64,000 nucleotides of DNA from an uncultured Cryptobacterium sp. (GTDB taxonomy: Bacteria > Actinomycetota > Coriobacteriia > Coriobacteriales > Eggerthellaceae), in contig CATYOF010000008.1 in the NCBI GenBank assembly GCA_958410215.1, positions 1 through 64,000 of the forward strand. Reading direction: 5' to 3'. The position numbers were made by a program, and so were the translations under genes. This document shows, piece after piece, positions 17,740 through 26,323 of this stretch (positions are counted from its first letter, which is position 1; each line of letters begins with the position of its first letter). The notes below the pieces were generated by a model. That model ran no database searches, was not told the DNA's origin, and worked only from the letters and a program-made list of their open reading frames with translations.

Positions 17740-18072
17740 CTATTCGCAAATATGAGTCATACCCTGATCAAGCATGGAATGGACATGATCGTCCGAAAGT
17801 GAATACATAACGTTCTTACCATCGCGCTTGGCACGAACTAAACGTGATTGCTTAAGCGTACGTAGCTGATGAGAAACCGCGCTTTGAGTAGCACCAATTG
17901 CTTCCGCAATATCAGCTACACATAGCTCTTTTTCCATCAAAGCATACAAAATCTTAATGCGCGTCGTATCGCCAAAGGTCTTGAACAGATCCGCCAAGTC
18001 ATACAGCAATTCTTCATCAGGCATGCTGTTGGTAACCTCTTCCACGGGCGTTTCAAATTCCTTCGCATCCAT
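17740..18072 (-). CDS. ArsR/SmtB family zinc-type metal sensor repressor
   Basis: A 110-residue winged-helix repressor. The recognition helix region is SAVSHQLRTLKQSRLV. The C-terminal helix carries D94, H96, H107 and E110 with exactly the spacing (+2, +11, +3) of the zinc-sensing alpha-5 site of SmtB and CzrA (D104, H106, H117, E120 in SmtB). The alpha-3 site ELCVADI has only one of the cysteines used by CadC, so a Cd/Pb alpha-3 sensor is less likely and Zn(II) or Co(II) more so. It lies upstream of the HMA protein and the P1B ATPase on the same strand and would repress them until metal is high. Two operator-like palindromes lie just upstream. Confidence 0.88.
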   Translation of the reverse strand: MDAKEFETPVEEVTNSMPDEELLYDLADLFKTFGDTTRIKILYALMEKELCVADIAEAIGATQSAVSHQLRTLKQSRLVRAKRDGKNVMYSLSDDHVHSMLDQGMTHICE

Positions 18073-18088
18073 GTTTTAACCTTTCAAC

Positions 18089-18108
18089 ATATGAGCATCT
18101 ATTCATAA
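18089..18108. promoter_or_regulatory. SmtB/CzrA-type operator candidate 1
   Basis: ATATGAGCA-TC-TATTCATAA is an imperfect inverted repeat of the ATATGAAC-N-GTTCATAT kind used by ArsR/SmtB repressors. It starts 17 bases upstream of the repressor ATG. Confidence 0.6.
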
Positions 18109-18140
18109 GTATAAAGCGACTATGCATTAAGTCAATATAC

Positions 18141-18160
18141 ATTTGAATATTTGTTCATAT
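18141..18160. promoter_or_regulatory. SmtB/CzrA-type operator candidate 2
   Basis: ATTTGAATA-TT-TGTTCATAT has the same length and symmetry as the site at 18089-18108, 52 bases away. One half, TGTTCATAT, matches the family consensus exactly. Confidence 0.65.
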
Positions 18161-18188
18161 GTTTGTTTGAATGGATAAGTACGGGATC

Positions 18189-18683
18189 TTATGCAGTTAA
18201 ATCTGCTTCACCAACAGGAATAGCAGCCTTAAGTGAATCCAGACTTGTTTCAATTTGGCATCCAATTTTGCCGCCAGAAAAGAAAATAGTGTCATAAAGA
18301 GTTGCTGATTCATCAATAGTGGTAGTAAAGCGCTTTTTCATTCCCAAGGGCGAACAACCCCCGTGAACATAACCCGTTAAACCAAGAAGTTCTTTCGACT
18401 TCACCATAGCAATCGACTTTTCACCCACCACCGAAGCGGCTTTTTTCAAATCAAGCTCTAACGCAACGGGAATCATGAATACGTAATGTTCGCCACTTTT
18501 ACCAACCGTAACGAGCGTTTTAAAAACGCAATCAGGGTCTTCATGTAACATATGTGCCACTTCAACCCCCGACAAGGCTTCAGGACATTCAAACCAATGA
18601 GCCTCATACGGTTGTTCGACACGTTCCAGTTCGCGCATGGCATTCGTCTTTTTATCGGCATGTTTTTCAGAATGTTTAGACAT
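18189..18683 (-). CDS. ybaK: Cys-tRNA(Pro)/Cys-tRNA(Cys) deacylase YbaK
   Basis: A 164-residue YbaK/EbsC-family protein that hydrolyses tRNA-Pro mischarged with cysteine. Family blocks are present in order: VFKTLVTVG with the essential lysine (~residue 46), then AASVVGEKSIAM, GYVHGGCSPLGMKK around residues 108-121, and a final IFFSGGKIGCQIETS strand. Length is standard. The basic N-terminal ~20 residues (SKHSEKHADKKT) are an addition. It is a single gene on the minus strand, upstream of the CmpB-like gene. Function is well supported by family; no local regulation is visible. Confidence 0.9.
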   Translation of the reverse strand: MSKHSEKHADKKTNAMRELERVEQPYEAHWFECPEALSGVEVAHMLHEDPDCVFKTLVTVGKSGEHYVFMIPVALELDLKKAASVVGEKSIAMVKSKELLGLTGYVHGGCSPLGMKKRFTTTIDESATLYDTIFFSGGKIGCQIETSLDSLKAAIPVGEADLTA

Positions 18684-18764
18684 AAGAGCCTATTCGCCTC
18701 GTTCATTTCTTACTAAGTTTACCGCGGTTGAGAGAGCTTATCTACAAGGCTAAACGAGAGCCTT

Positions 18765-19496
18765 TTACTTCCCTACCCCCACATCGGGAGATACGGTCAT
18801 GTTATGAAAACGTTCTTGCAGCCATTCGTCGGGAAATACTTCATCAAGTGCATGATCGATAGGCGATGCAGCAGGAATTCCTTCAGAACGCTGTCCTTCA
18901 CGATGCAACGCAAGCACCGTAACGAACGCGTTGATACACATAAACACAATAAGCATCCAAGTTATAACCTGATACAACTTGTTATGCGGACGAGGAAAAC
19001 GACGTTGTACTCGTTTAATAATGGGAAGCACCATACGCACCCAAAACAAGCCTAAAATTCCCCACATCACGCCAAAAAAGAAATTGGTACGCCCCGCTAT
19101 AGAGCCAAACGTACCTGTGTAGTCCCACGCAATAGCGTTCCAAAAATATTCCATCATCCAACTCGCACCAAATTCCAAGCACGAACCCAAAACCATAGCA
19201 ACAAGAAAGATAATCAGGTCATGTGTGTAATAGAACCTATTAAGAAACAAGGTAAGAACCACTGCTCCCACTCCATAAATAGGAGAAAAAGGGCCCCATA
19301 CAAAACCCGCACGGCTTTCCCAACCGCCATATACCACGAAATGAAAAATGTCCTCAAGAACAAGACCTAAGATGGATGCCGATACAAAAATCCAAAACAG
19401 GGTGAAAAACGACAAATCCAAATAACGGGGTGCAAGCTGAGCACGAAAGCTGCGCACCAGTTTAGTATCGACTATGTAATCTCGAAGAGTAATCAT
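18765..19496 (-). CDS. CmpB-type integral membrane protein (putative ABC-transporter type IV family)
   Basis: A 243-residue protein with about six membrane segments. The block GLVLEDIFHF...GPFSPIYGVGAVV near residues 45-80 is diagnostic of the CmpB/ABC_trans_CmpB (DUF1113-like) family common in Gram-positive anaerobes. Despite the Pfam name, no ATPase gene is adjacent and transport has not been shown for most members. It ends in a ~45-residue soluble tail. The start codon has no strong ribosome site. Function is unknown beyond a membrane location. Confidence 0.78.
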   Translation of the reverse strand: MITLRDYIVDTKLVRSFRAQLAPRYLDLSFFTLFWIFVSASILGLVLEDIFHFVVYGGWESRAGFVWGPFSPIYGVGAVVLTLFLNRFYYTHDLIIFLVAMVLGSCLEFGASWMMEYFWNAIAWDYTGTFGSIAGRTNFFFGVMWGILGLFWVRMVLPIIKRVQRRFPRPHNKLYQVITWMLIVFMCINAFVTVLALHREGQRSEGIPAASPIDHALDEVFPDEWLQERFHNMTVSPDVGVGK

Positions 19497-19681
19497 AGTG
19501 CTTCACTATATCAGAAGGGATTACACAGAAAAACGCATGAAATGGCCTGAAGTGCGTTAGACTTTAACGCAACAAAAAATAACAATTATTTAAGGCATTC
19601 CTGTGGCATTGCAGTACCCGTACCGTTATTTAGGTAGATATCCTAATACCACATATGCCCCGCATGAAAGGACGGCACTTT

Positions 19682-20257
19682 ATGCGCCTGCTTGAAGAAC
19701 GTATCCAAAAAGATGGAAACGTAAAAAGCAAAGATGTATTAAAGGTTGATGCATTCTTAAACCATCAAATGGATGTGCAGCTTTTCACCGAAATGGCGCA
19801 AGAATGGAAACGTCTTTTTGCGGATAAACCCATCAATAAAATTCTTACCATTGAAGCATCTGGCATTGGTATTGCCGCAATTGCGGGTTCGGTATTTGAT
19901 GTGCCGGTCGTATTTGCCAAAAAAGCGCAGAGCATTAATTTGGATGGCACCCTCTACGCAACCCGTGTTGAATCATTTACTCATGGCAAAGTATTTGACG
20001 TTATTGTTTCCAAAAAATTTGTTGGCGAAGGCGACCATCTTTTATTGATCGACGACTTCATGGCCAATGGATGTGCCATGACTGGCCTTATTGAAATTTG
20101 CGAAGATGCAGGCGCCACCATTGAAGGCATTGGCATTGCCATCGAAAAGGGATTCCAAGGAGGCGGTCAGCGCTTGCGTGATAAGGGATACCAGGTAGAA
20201 TCTCTTGCCATTATTGATTCCATGGATCCAGAAACGGGCGTGATTTCTTTCCGATGA
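19682..20257 (+). CDS. xpt: xanthine phosphoribosyltransferase
   Basis: A 191-residue type I phosphoribosyltransferase that converts xanthine and PRPP to XMP. The PRPP loop is LLIDDFMANG, near residue 120, and the protein aligns along its whole length with Bacillus Xpt (KVDAFLNHQMD, TIEASGIGIAA, VVFAKK, IAIEKGFQ). The ATG at 19682 follows AAAGGA and matches the usual N-terminus; the in-frame ATG at 19655 would add nine residues and is not preferred. It overlaps the permease gene by four bases, giving an xpt-pbuX salvage operon. I looked for a purine riboswitch in the ~180-base leader and did not recognise one. Confidence 0.95.
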   Translation: MRLLEERIQKDGNVKSKDVLKVDAFLNHQMDVQLFTEMAQEWKRLFADKPINKILTIEASGIGIAAIAGSVFDVPVVFAKKAQSINLDGTLYATRVESFTHGKVFDVIVSKKFVGEGDHLLLIDDFMANGCAMTGLIEICEDAGATIEGIGIAIEKGFQGGGQRLRDKGYQVESLAIIDSMDPETGVISFR

Positions 20258-21669
20258 TGAAGAAAAAAACTGAATTCAAAGCTCCTAGCTATCCTGAACG
20301 TGACGTTGCCGCACAACTTGCCAACTTTAATGGCAAAATTTCTATAGCACGCGCGTTTCCTTACGGCATTCAGCATGTTCTTGCCATGTTCGTTGCTAAC
20401 TTGGCACCAATTGCCATCATTGCTGCAGCAGCCGGATTCGATGAAGTAACCACTTCCATTCTTATTCAAAACGCCATGATTATTGCTGGTATTGGCACCT
20501 TTATCCAGCTATTCCCTGTTTGGCGTGTTGGTGCCCGCATGCCTATTGTTATGGGCGTAAGCTTCACCTTTGTAACCGTTCTTTGCGGAATTGCTGCTCA
20601 ATATGGTTACGGCGCTGTTGTGGGCGCCGTAATTGTAGGCGGCATATTTGAAGGTGTTTTGGGTCTGTTTGCAAAGTATTGGCGAAAGTTTATTACCCCT
20701 ATCGTATCTGCTGTGGTTGTTACCTCTATTGGATTTTCGCTTCTCTCAGTAGGCGCTGAATCCTTTGGCGGAGGCAGCGGAGCACCGGATTTCGGTTCGC
20801 CCGAAAACTTAATTCTTGGCTTTGTATCCCTGATTGCCTGCCTTTTGTTCCAAGCCCTTGCTAAAGGTAGCGTGAAGCAACTTTCTGTTTTGTTTGGCCT
20901 TGCAATTGGCTATATTCTTGCTATCTTCATGGGCAAGGTTGACTTTAGCGTATTCCAAAACCTCGCTATATTTTCTCTTCCTACCGTTATGCCCTTCACG
21001 CCAGAATTTCAACCTGGCGCTATTATTGCGGTATGCCTACTCTATTTAGTAAGCGCCGCAGAAACACTAGGCGATACTGCTGCCCTTTCGAGCATTGGCT
21101 TTAAGCGCTACCCCACCGAACGAGAATTTTCTGGTGCGGTTGCAGCGGACGGTTTTGTAAGCTCGCTAGCAGGTGTATTTGGCTGTTCTCCGCTTACCAG
21201 CTTTGCTCAAAACATTGGCCTCATTGCTATGACAAAAGTAGTGAATCGCCGCGCAATTGCTTGTGGTGCGGCCATTCTGGTATTAGCTGGTTTTATTCCT
21301 GCAATTAGCGCCGTGTTCAGTTCCTTACCCGATGCGGTATTAGGCGGATGCACCATCATGATGTTTGGCAGCATTATCTTAAGTGGCTTCCAGATGATCG
21401 CAAGCGCTGGTTTCACCCAGCGAAACATTACCATTGCAGCAGTTTCTCTTGCTATGGGCATCGGCTTTACCCAGGTAAGTGAAATCTTTGTTGCATTCCC
21501 AGAACTTCTGCAAAACATCTTTGTAGGTAACAGTGTTGCGCTGACCTTCTTAGCGGCAGTAATTCTTTCTGCTTGTTTACCTAAGGACACTATTATTGAT
21601 GGCCCCTTGGTACACAAAGAACGCAGCGAAGAAGAAAGTACGCAATCCCAAACAACCCAAGATCAATAG
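20254..21669 (+). CDS. pbuX: xanthine/uracil permease (NCS2 family)
   Basis: A 471-residue polytopic transporter of the nucleobase:cation symporter-2 family with about 12-14 membrane segments. QNAMIIAGIGTFIQLFPVWRVG near residues 70-91 and AAETLGDTAALS near 270 are the family's signature regions; the latter holds the substrate-site glutamate. Its coupling by overlap to xpt points to xanthine rather than uracil. The C-terminal ~20 residues are a hydrophilic tail rich in E, S, Q and T. It imports xanthine for conversion to XMP by the upstream enzyme. Confidence 0.92.
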   Translation: MMKKKTEFKAPSYPERDVAAQLANFNGKISIARAFPYGIQHVLAMFVANLAPIAIIAAAAGFDEVTTSILIQNAMIIAGIGTFIQLFPVWRVGARMPIVMGVSFTFVTVLCGIAAQYGYGAVVGAVIVGGIFEGVLGLFAKYWRKFITPIVSAVVVTSIGFSLLSVGAESFGGGSGAPDFGSPENLILGFVSLIACLLFQALAKGSVKQLSVLFGLAIGYILAIFMGKVDFSVFQNLAIFSLPTVMPFTPEFQPGAIIAVCLLYLVSAAETLGDTAALSSIGFKRYPTEREFSGAVAADGFVSSLAGVFGCSPLTSFAQNIGLIAMTKVVNRRAIACGAAILVLAGFIPAISAVFSSLPDAVLGGCTIMMFGSIILSGFQMIASAGFTQRNITIAAVSLAMGIGFTQVSEIFVAFPELLQNIFVGNSVALTFLAAVILSACLPKDTIIDGPLVHKERSEEESTQSQTTQDQ

Positions 21670-21720
21670 AGGACACTTTCAAAATGCATTACAGGGGCTT
21701 TTAACCAAAGGAGTTTTACT

Positions 21721-23133
21721 ATGACTACCTCTGATAAGAAAACGGTTCTTATTGGAATAAGTGGTGGCGTTGCTGCTTACAAATCATGTGAGGTTTTACG
21801 CGGACTCCAAAAAGCGGGTGTTCGAGTAAAGGTTGTTATGACCGAACACGCCACTCATTTCGTAGACCCCCTCACCTTTCGGGCACTTACCAACGAACCA
21901 GTAGCAATTGGTCTTTTTGATGACCCGCAAGATCCTATTCATCACATCTCTCTTGCTCAGGAAGCTGATGTGTTCCTGCTTGCGCCTTGCACAGCAAACG
22001 TAATTGCTAAAGCGGCCCATGGTATTGCGGATGACTTACTATCCACTACCATTTTGGCAACCACTGCTCCTATTATGGTTGCTCCTGCTATGAATGTTCA
22101 TATGTACGAAAACCCTGCAACCCAGGAAAACATAGCAACGCTTAAGCGTCGAGGTTTCACCTTTATTGAAGCTGGGGAAGGTTATTTGGCTTGTGGTGAT
22201 GTAGGTAAAGGACGCATGGCAGAACCTGAGGCTATTGTTGCAGCAGTCCTTAAAAAGCTTGAAGGCATGTATCACCCTCAGGAAAACGACTTAACCACCG
22301 TGGTAACTGAAACTCCAACCCAAAAAATTCCTGCGGTAAACCCAATGTTGACAAGTTCTTCTGCTTCAGACTATCAAGAGCTTCAAAGCAGCAACACGCA
22401 AGTCACCCACCAAAATCCGCAGGAAACCCAATCCTTTGAAACGATACGTTATCAAAATTCTGCCACTACCCTTTTAAAGGCAGTAGATCTAGCGGGCAAG
22501 CATATTATGATTACCGCAGGTCCTACAGTAGAACCTATAGACCCGGTACGCTACTTAACCAATCGATCTTCCGGAAAGTTTGGCTATGCCATTGCTGAAG
22601 CAGCCGCTAATCGCGGTGCTAAGGTAACACTTGTTTCTGGCCCTGTTGCCCTACCCGCTCCGCACAACGTGGATATGGTTTACATTGAAACCGCTCAAGA
22701 CCTACTTGAGGCATGTGAAAAGGTGTTCCCCGAAGTTGATGCTGCCTTATTTGCAGCTGCGGTTGCCGATATGCGACCTGCAAATCCAGCTGAAAAGAAG
22801 CTCAAAAAAGGTGTAAACGACAAGGAACTTTCCAATATTGAACTTACCGAGAATCCCGATGTGTTAGCGACGCTAGGTCATGCAAAAACCAACCAGGTAG
22901 TAGTTGGTTTTGCGGCAGAAACCAATGATGTAGTTGACTATGCAACCAAAAAGCTTACCAAGAAAAATGCTGACATGATTGTGGCTAATGAAGTAGGTGC
23001 GAAGAAAACCTTTGGTGAAGATCATGATGAAATTTGGCTCGTCACTGCCGACGGCGCTGAACACTTTGATCGTGCATCTAAGGCAGAATTGGCGCAGGTT
23101 ATCCTTGATAAAGTAAAGGATATGCTGGAATAA
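21721..23133 (+). CDS. coaBC: bifunctional phosphopantothenoylcysteine decarboxylase/synthase CoaBC
   Basis: A 470-residue enzyme for two consecutive steps of coenzyme A synthesis. The N-terminal CoaC flavoprotein domain (1-180) has GISGGVAAYK at the FMN site and PAMNVHMYENP. The C-terminal CoaB domain (~258-470) has ITAGPTVEPIDPVRYLTN and AAVADMRP. The two are joined by an unusually long (~70-residue) linker rich in T, S, Q and N (residues ~185-255). Most CoaBC proteins are ~400 residues and lack it. A strong AAAGGAG precedes the ATG. It is probably cotranscribed after xpt-pbuX or has its own promoter in the 51-base gap. Confidence 0.94.
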   Translation: MTTSDKKTVLIGISGGVAAYKSCEVLRGLQKAGVRVKVVMTEHATHFVDPLTFRALTNEPVAIGLFDDPQDPIHHISLAQEADVFLLAPCTANVIAKAAHGIADDLLSTTILATTAPIMVAPAMNVHMYENPATQENIATLKRRGFTFIEAGEGYLACGDVGKGRMAEPEAIVAAVLKKLEGMYHPQENDLTTVVTETPTQKIPAVNPMLTSSSASDYQELQSSNTQVTHQNPQETQSFETIRYQNSATTLLKAVDLAGKHIMITAGPTVEPIDPVRYLTNRSSGKFGYAIAEAAANRGAKVTLVSGPVALPAPHNVDMVYIETAQDLLEACEKVFPEVDAALFAAAVADMRPANPAEKKLKKGVNDKELSNIELTENPDVLATLGHAKTNQVVVGFAAETNDVVDYATKKLTKKNADMIVANEVGAKKTFGEDHDEIWLVTADGAEHFDRASKAELAQVILDKVKDMLE

Positions 23134-23214
23134 CACCTTGCCTTGTTGCTGTTTTCCTGCCTTTGCTTTTTTACGCTTGCACCCTATTTCTTTAGTTAGC
23201 ATTAAATTGCGTAT

Positions 23215-23242
23215 TGCGTAAATTTAACGTAGGTGCTAACAT
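23215..23242 (+). promoter_or_regulatory. candidate tRNA-Pro promoter
   Basis: TTGCGT (23215-23220), a 16-base spacer and TAACAT (23237-23242), ending 25 bases before the tRNA. Confidence 0.45.
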
Positions 23243-23267
23243 ACTGCCTTGCGTTAAGAACGCATGT

Positions 23268-23344
<77 letters not shown>

Positions 23345-23357
23345 TTTAATAACACCA

Positions 23358-23390
23358 GGTCGTAAGCGGGTTTTGCTTGCGGCCTTTTTT
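23358..23390 (+). terminator. terminator of tRNA-Pro
   Basis: GGTCGTAAGC (23358-23367) pairs with GCTTGCGGCC (23375-23384) and is followed by six T residues. Confidence 0.8.
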
Positions 23391-23445
23391 GATGCTGAGG
23401 CTTGTTTCTAAAAGCTCAGGGGACTACTGGGGGACTAAAGCAAAT

Positions 23446-23532
23446 TTAAGCCGTTTTCACTCGCTCGAATATCTCACCAATAACCGCCGCACATTCCTTG
23501 TCACGTTCTGGCATTGCGTGGGCGTACTGTCC
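23446..23532 (-). pseudogene. 3' remnant of a tyrosine recombinase (integrase)
   Basis: Read on the minus strand, the last ~27 codons before a TAA give YAHAMPERDKECAAVIGEIF followed by ERVKTA. This is the typical C-terminus of phage or ICE tyrosine integrases, where the Tyr in this motif is the catalytic nucleophile. Upstream of the Tyr codon the frame no longer looks like an integrase, so the rest has been deleted. The fragment lies ~100 bases from the 3' end of tRNA-Pro, the classical integrase position beside an attachment site. The intervening GGGGACTACTGGGGGACT sequence resembles a repeat-containing att region. Confidence 0.65.
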
Positions 23533-23582
23533 GCATTGAGCGGACCTTTCTTTCACATCGCATTACAAACTTATTCTTGTGC

Positions 23583-24542
23583 TTAGAACACAGAAATAAA
23601 CGCAACTAAGCACGGAACAATAGCAAACGATGCAATAGTGCTAAGAATTGTTCCCTTAGCTGGTAATACCGCATCTTTGCCATAACTTGCACAAAACATA
23701 GGAGCCATTGATCCTACCGGCATGGCAAACATTACGGTAAAAATACCGAGTAAAACCGGATCATCAATAAAGAAACTCATCACTACGTAGGCACCCGCTG
23801 AAGCCAACAATTGTCGAATTAAGATATAGGGATACAAACGCCACTCTCGCAGCACATTGCTAACCTTCTCGTTTGCAATAATGACTCCCACGAGCATCAT
23901 GGCTACTGGAGGCGTAATAGAACCAACCAAATCCATTGACTCTTGTATCAAGGAAGGCATTTTAAACCCTGAAAAAACCAACGCTATTGCCAACAAGGCA
24001 GACACCGTAAGAGGAGAAATTACTGCACGAACAATCACAAGCACCTGACTCTTGAACGACTTTTGCTCGAATAGACCATTATCACCGCCGACCAGTAAAG
24101 CAATACCAACGCTATACATCAACGTGCTTGTAGCCATAATAAATACACTGCATAACAATGCCGCACTTTCACCATACAAGGCATCAGCAACAGGAATTCC
24201 AATAAAACTGGTATTTGAGCAGACACTCATAAAGTAATACAACGATCGTTGTTGTTTCGGTACACGAAAAACTACATTGAACAAAAAGGCAACTAAAACC
24301 CAAAGGAAAAACGCCACAGCCCCCAGCAATAAACTTAAAGGTACCTGTATACCTAACGTTGACGCATCAAGATTTCCGGCCGAAGCTATAATCATGCATG
24401 GAAGTGTTATATTCAAAAGCAAGCTGGTTATTTTATCTTTAACGTTCATATCAAGATAACCAAGCTTTGCAGCAACATAGCCAATTGCCGTAACGATAAG
24501 CAATACCGCCATTTGAAAGACCGCATTTGTAATATCCGTCAT
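23583..24542 (-). CDS. AEC (auxin efflux carrier) family transporter
   Basis: A 319-residue membrane protein with about ten hydrophobic segments in the AEC pattern: five, then a hydrophilic centre near residues 155-165, then five. Characteristic stretches are LLLNITLPCMIIASAG near 42-57 and a late AMPVGSMAPMFC. AEC carriers in bacteria move small organic anions such as malate or malonate, or act as exporters; the substrate is not predictable. The ATG at 24542 follows AAGGA by seven bases. The gene is single, convergent with the tRNA/integrase scar region. Confidence 0.85.
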   Translation of the reverse strand: MTDITNAVFQMAVLLIVTAIGYVAAKLGYLDMNVKDKITSLLLNITLPCMIIASAGNLDASTLGIQVPLSLLLGAVAFFLWVLVAFLFNVVFRVPKQQRSLYYFMSVCSNTSFIGIPVADALYGESAALLCSVFIMATSTLMYSVGIALLVGGDNGLFEQKSFKSQVLVIVRAVISPLTVSALLAIALVFSGFKMPSLIQESMDLVGSITPPVAMMLVGVIIANEKVSNVLREWRLYPYILIRQLLASAGAYVVMSFFIDDPVLLGIFTVMFAMPVGSMAPMFCASYGKDAVLPAKGTILSTIASFAIVPCLVAFISVF

Positions 24543-24680
24543 CAAGGAATCCTTGTCTTAGTATTCATTTCATACGCTATTCGTACAATCCCTCTATGAG
24601 TCTATGACGAGAAACCAGGTATGACTAATGCCTATATGAAATACTCTTCCATTCAGATTTAGCATGATTGGAGCACATCA

Positions 24681-25208
24681 ATGAGAACTTTTATTGCCCT
24701 TGAACTTCCACAAAAATTCTGCGACGACCTAGCGTTCTTATCCCACAATCTGTCCAGAGTAATTGAAGGCAGATTCATGAAACGCGAGACCTATCACTTA
24801 ACACTAGCTTTTCTTGGAGAAACAAACGAAGCAACTGCAGCTAAAATAATAGAAATATTAGATACGATACAACCGCAAGTAAAAGCTATTCGCCTTAACG
24901 CTACCGGGTTAGGAAAGTTCGGAAAGCCGCACGATGCAACCTTGCATCTTCAAATTCAAGCAACTGAATCACTAATCCAACTTGCCGAATTACTTCGCAA
25001 AGAGTTAAAAGCTAACGGTATTTCTTTTGATGAAAAGAAGTTCAGGCCCCACATCACTCTTGCACGTCGCGCTCAAATTCCAAAAGGAAAATTACCTGAA
25101 CTAGCTTTCCCAACCCCAGCGCTAGCCACTACCGTGACATTCTTTAAAAGCACCCTTACCCCCGAATGTGCCCAATATAAGCCGCTTTATTCTATAGAGT
25201 TAGGCTAG
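24681..25208 (+). CDS. thpR: RNA 2',3'-cyclic phosphodiesterase (2H superfamily)
   Basis: A 175-residue protein with both catalytic HxT motifs of the LigT/ThpR family: HLTLAFLG (H39-T41) and HITLARR (about H124). The family opens 2',3'-cyclic phosphates on RNA ends to 2'-phosphates and can act as a weak 2'-5' RNA ligase. Length and motif spacing are normal. GGAGCACATCA precedes the ATG. Its stop codon overlaps the stop of the convergent sirtuin gene by four bases. Confidence 0.92.
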   Translation: MRTFIALELPQKFCDDLAFLSHNLSRVIEGRFMKRETYHLTLAFLGETNEATAAKIIEILDTIQPQVKAIRLNATGLGKFGKPHDATLHLQIQATESLIQLAELLRKELKANGISFDEKKFRPHITLARRAQIPKGKLPELAFPTPALATTVTFFKSTLTPECAQYKPLYSIELG

Positions 25209-25987
25209 AAATTAAACACTTCCCCAACCTTTGCAGCTACACAAAGGTTTGCTTGTCTATCGGCTGCTGTTGGCTGCAAGTTCACGATTGCCAAATGAGA
25301 GCCTTTGAAAAACTGCAGCAAACCAGCAGCGGGATACACCACAAGCGAAGTTCCCGCTACTACCAATAAATCTGCACCTGAAATCGCCTTGATAGCACCC
25401 TGCAATACTTCGTGATCCAGGCCCTCTTCATATAGCACAACATCTGGACGCACGATGCCACCACATTCAGGACAGCGTGGCACACCATTAAGAGGATCAT
25501 AAGGGTTAGTGCTTTTCGTTTCGCGAATTAATGCTTCTTGACGCAAAGCCATGAATTCATCAAAACCAAAAGGCTTCTTGCACGCATCACAATAGTTCTT
25601 TAATGAACTACCATGCAATTCAAACACCTTCTTACTACCTGCTTTTTGATGCAATCCGTCTACATTTTGCGTTACAACTGCCGATATAATTCCCTCTTGC
25701 TCAAGCTGAGCAAGTTTCTTATGCGCTTGATTCGGCTGCGCATCGGGGAAAATCATATGATTGAAATAAAAATCATAAAAATCCGCTGGATGTAATTCAA
25801 AAAACGTGTGTGACACAATTTGCTCAGGCGGAATTTGATAATCCTGCATGAAAAGACCATTGGAACTTCGGAAATCAGGAATACCACTTTCGGTAGAAAC
25901 GCCTGCTCCGCCGAAAAAAACCATGCCATCTTTTGGGCATTCTTGAATCCACGTACGAAGTTGCTTTATATCTTCTGAAACACCCAT
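25205..25987 (-). CDS. Sir2 family NAD-dependent protein deacylase
   Basis: A 260-residue sirtuin. The NAD site motifs GAGVSTESGIPDFRS (near residue 25), TQNVDGLHQKAG (near 110) and the catalytic histidine in ELHGS are all present. A zinc knuckle is formed by CDACKKPF and CPECGG. The ATG at 25987 has AAGGGG upstream and gives the standard N-terminus; an upstream in-frame start would add twenty residues. It removes acetyl or other acyl groups from lysines using NAD+ in the cytoplasm. The gene converges on thpR with a four-base stop overlap. Confidence 0.93.
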   Translation of the reverse strand: MGVSEDIKQLRTWIQECPKDGMVFFGGAGVSTESGIPDFRSSNGLFMQDYQIPPEQIVSHTFFELHPADFYDFYFNHMIFPDAQPNQAHKKLAQLEQEGIISAVVTQNVDGLHQKAGSKKVFELHGSSLKNYCDACKKPFGFDEFMALRQEALIRETKSTNPYDPLNGVPRCPECGGIVRPDVVLYEEGLDHEVLQGAIKAISGADLLVVAGTSLVVYPAAGLLQFFKGSHLAIVNLQPTAADRQANLCVAAKVGEVFNF

Positions 25988-26144
25988 GGTAAACCCCTTT
26001 TTACGAGCCTTTGATAAGTATATCCCTCCCACCAAGGCTTCGCTCATTGAGGTTTAACTCAAGGTCTCAAGTTACCCATGCGCCCTGAAACTCCATCACC
26101 TAAAACCTCATCTATTCAGGATTTATTTGACATAATATGTGTCA

Positions 26145-26181
26145 GTAAAACACAAAAGAGGCACCGCCGAAGCGATGCCTC
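26145..26181 (-). terminator. terminator of ddh
   Basis: On the minus strand GAGGCATCGC, loop TTCG, and GCGGTGCCTC form a near-perfect stem with an extra-stable tetraloop, followed by TTTTGTGTTTT. The 140 bases between it and the ddh stop show no other feature. Confidence 0.85.
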
Positions 26182-26323
26182 TCCTTCAAATAAACCTTGT
26201 ATTATGCTGCTCATTTTCTTCGTGACATTGTTCGCAGAATCTTTCTATATGGCAACGCAATGTTGCAATTACGTAAGCCAGCAAAACATACGAAACCTGT
26301 CACGTGCATGCCGCGCAAGCAGC

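Noticed and set aside
19497..19681. Purine riboswitch upstream of xpt
   Set aside because: The conserved three-way junction and loop-loop elements were not recognisable; only a short GCGTTA/TAACGC hairpin is present.
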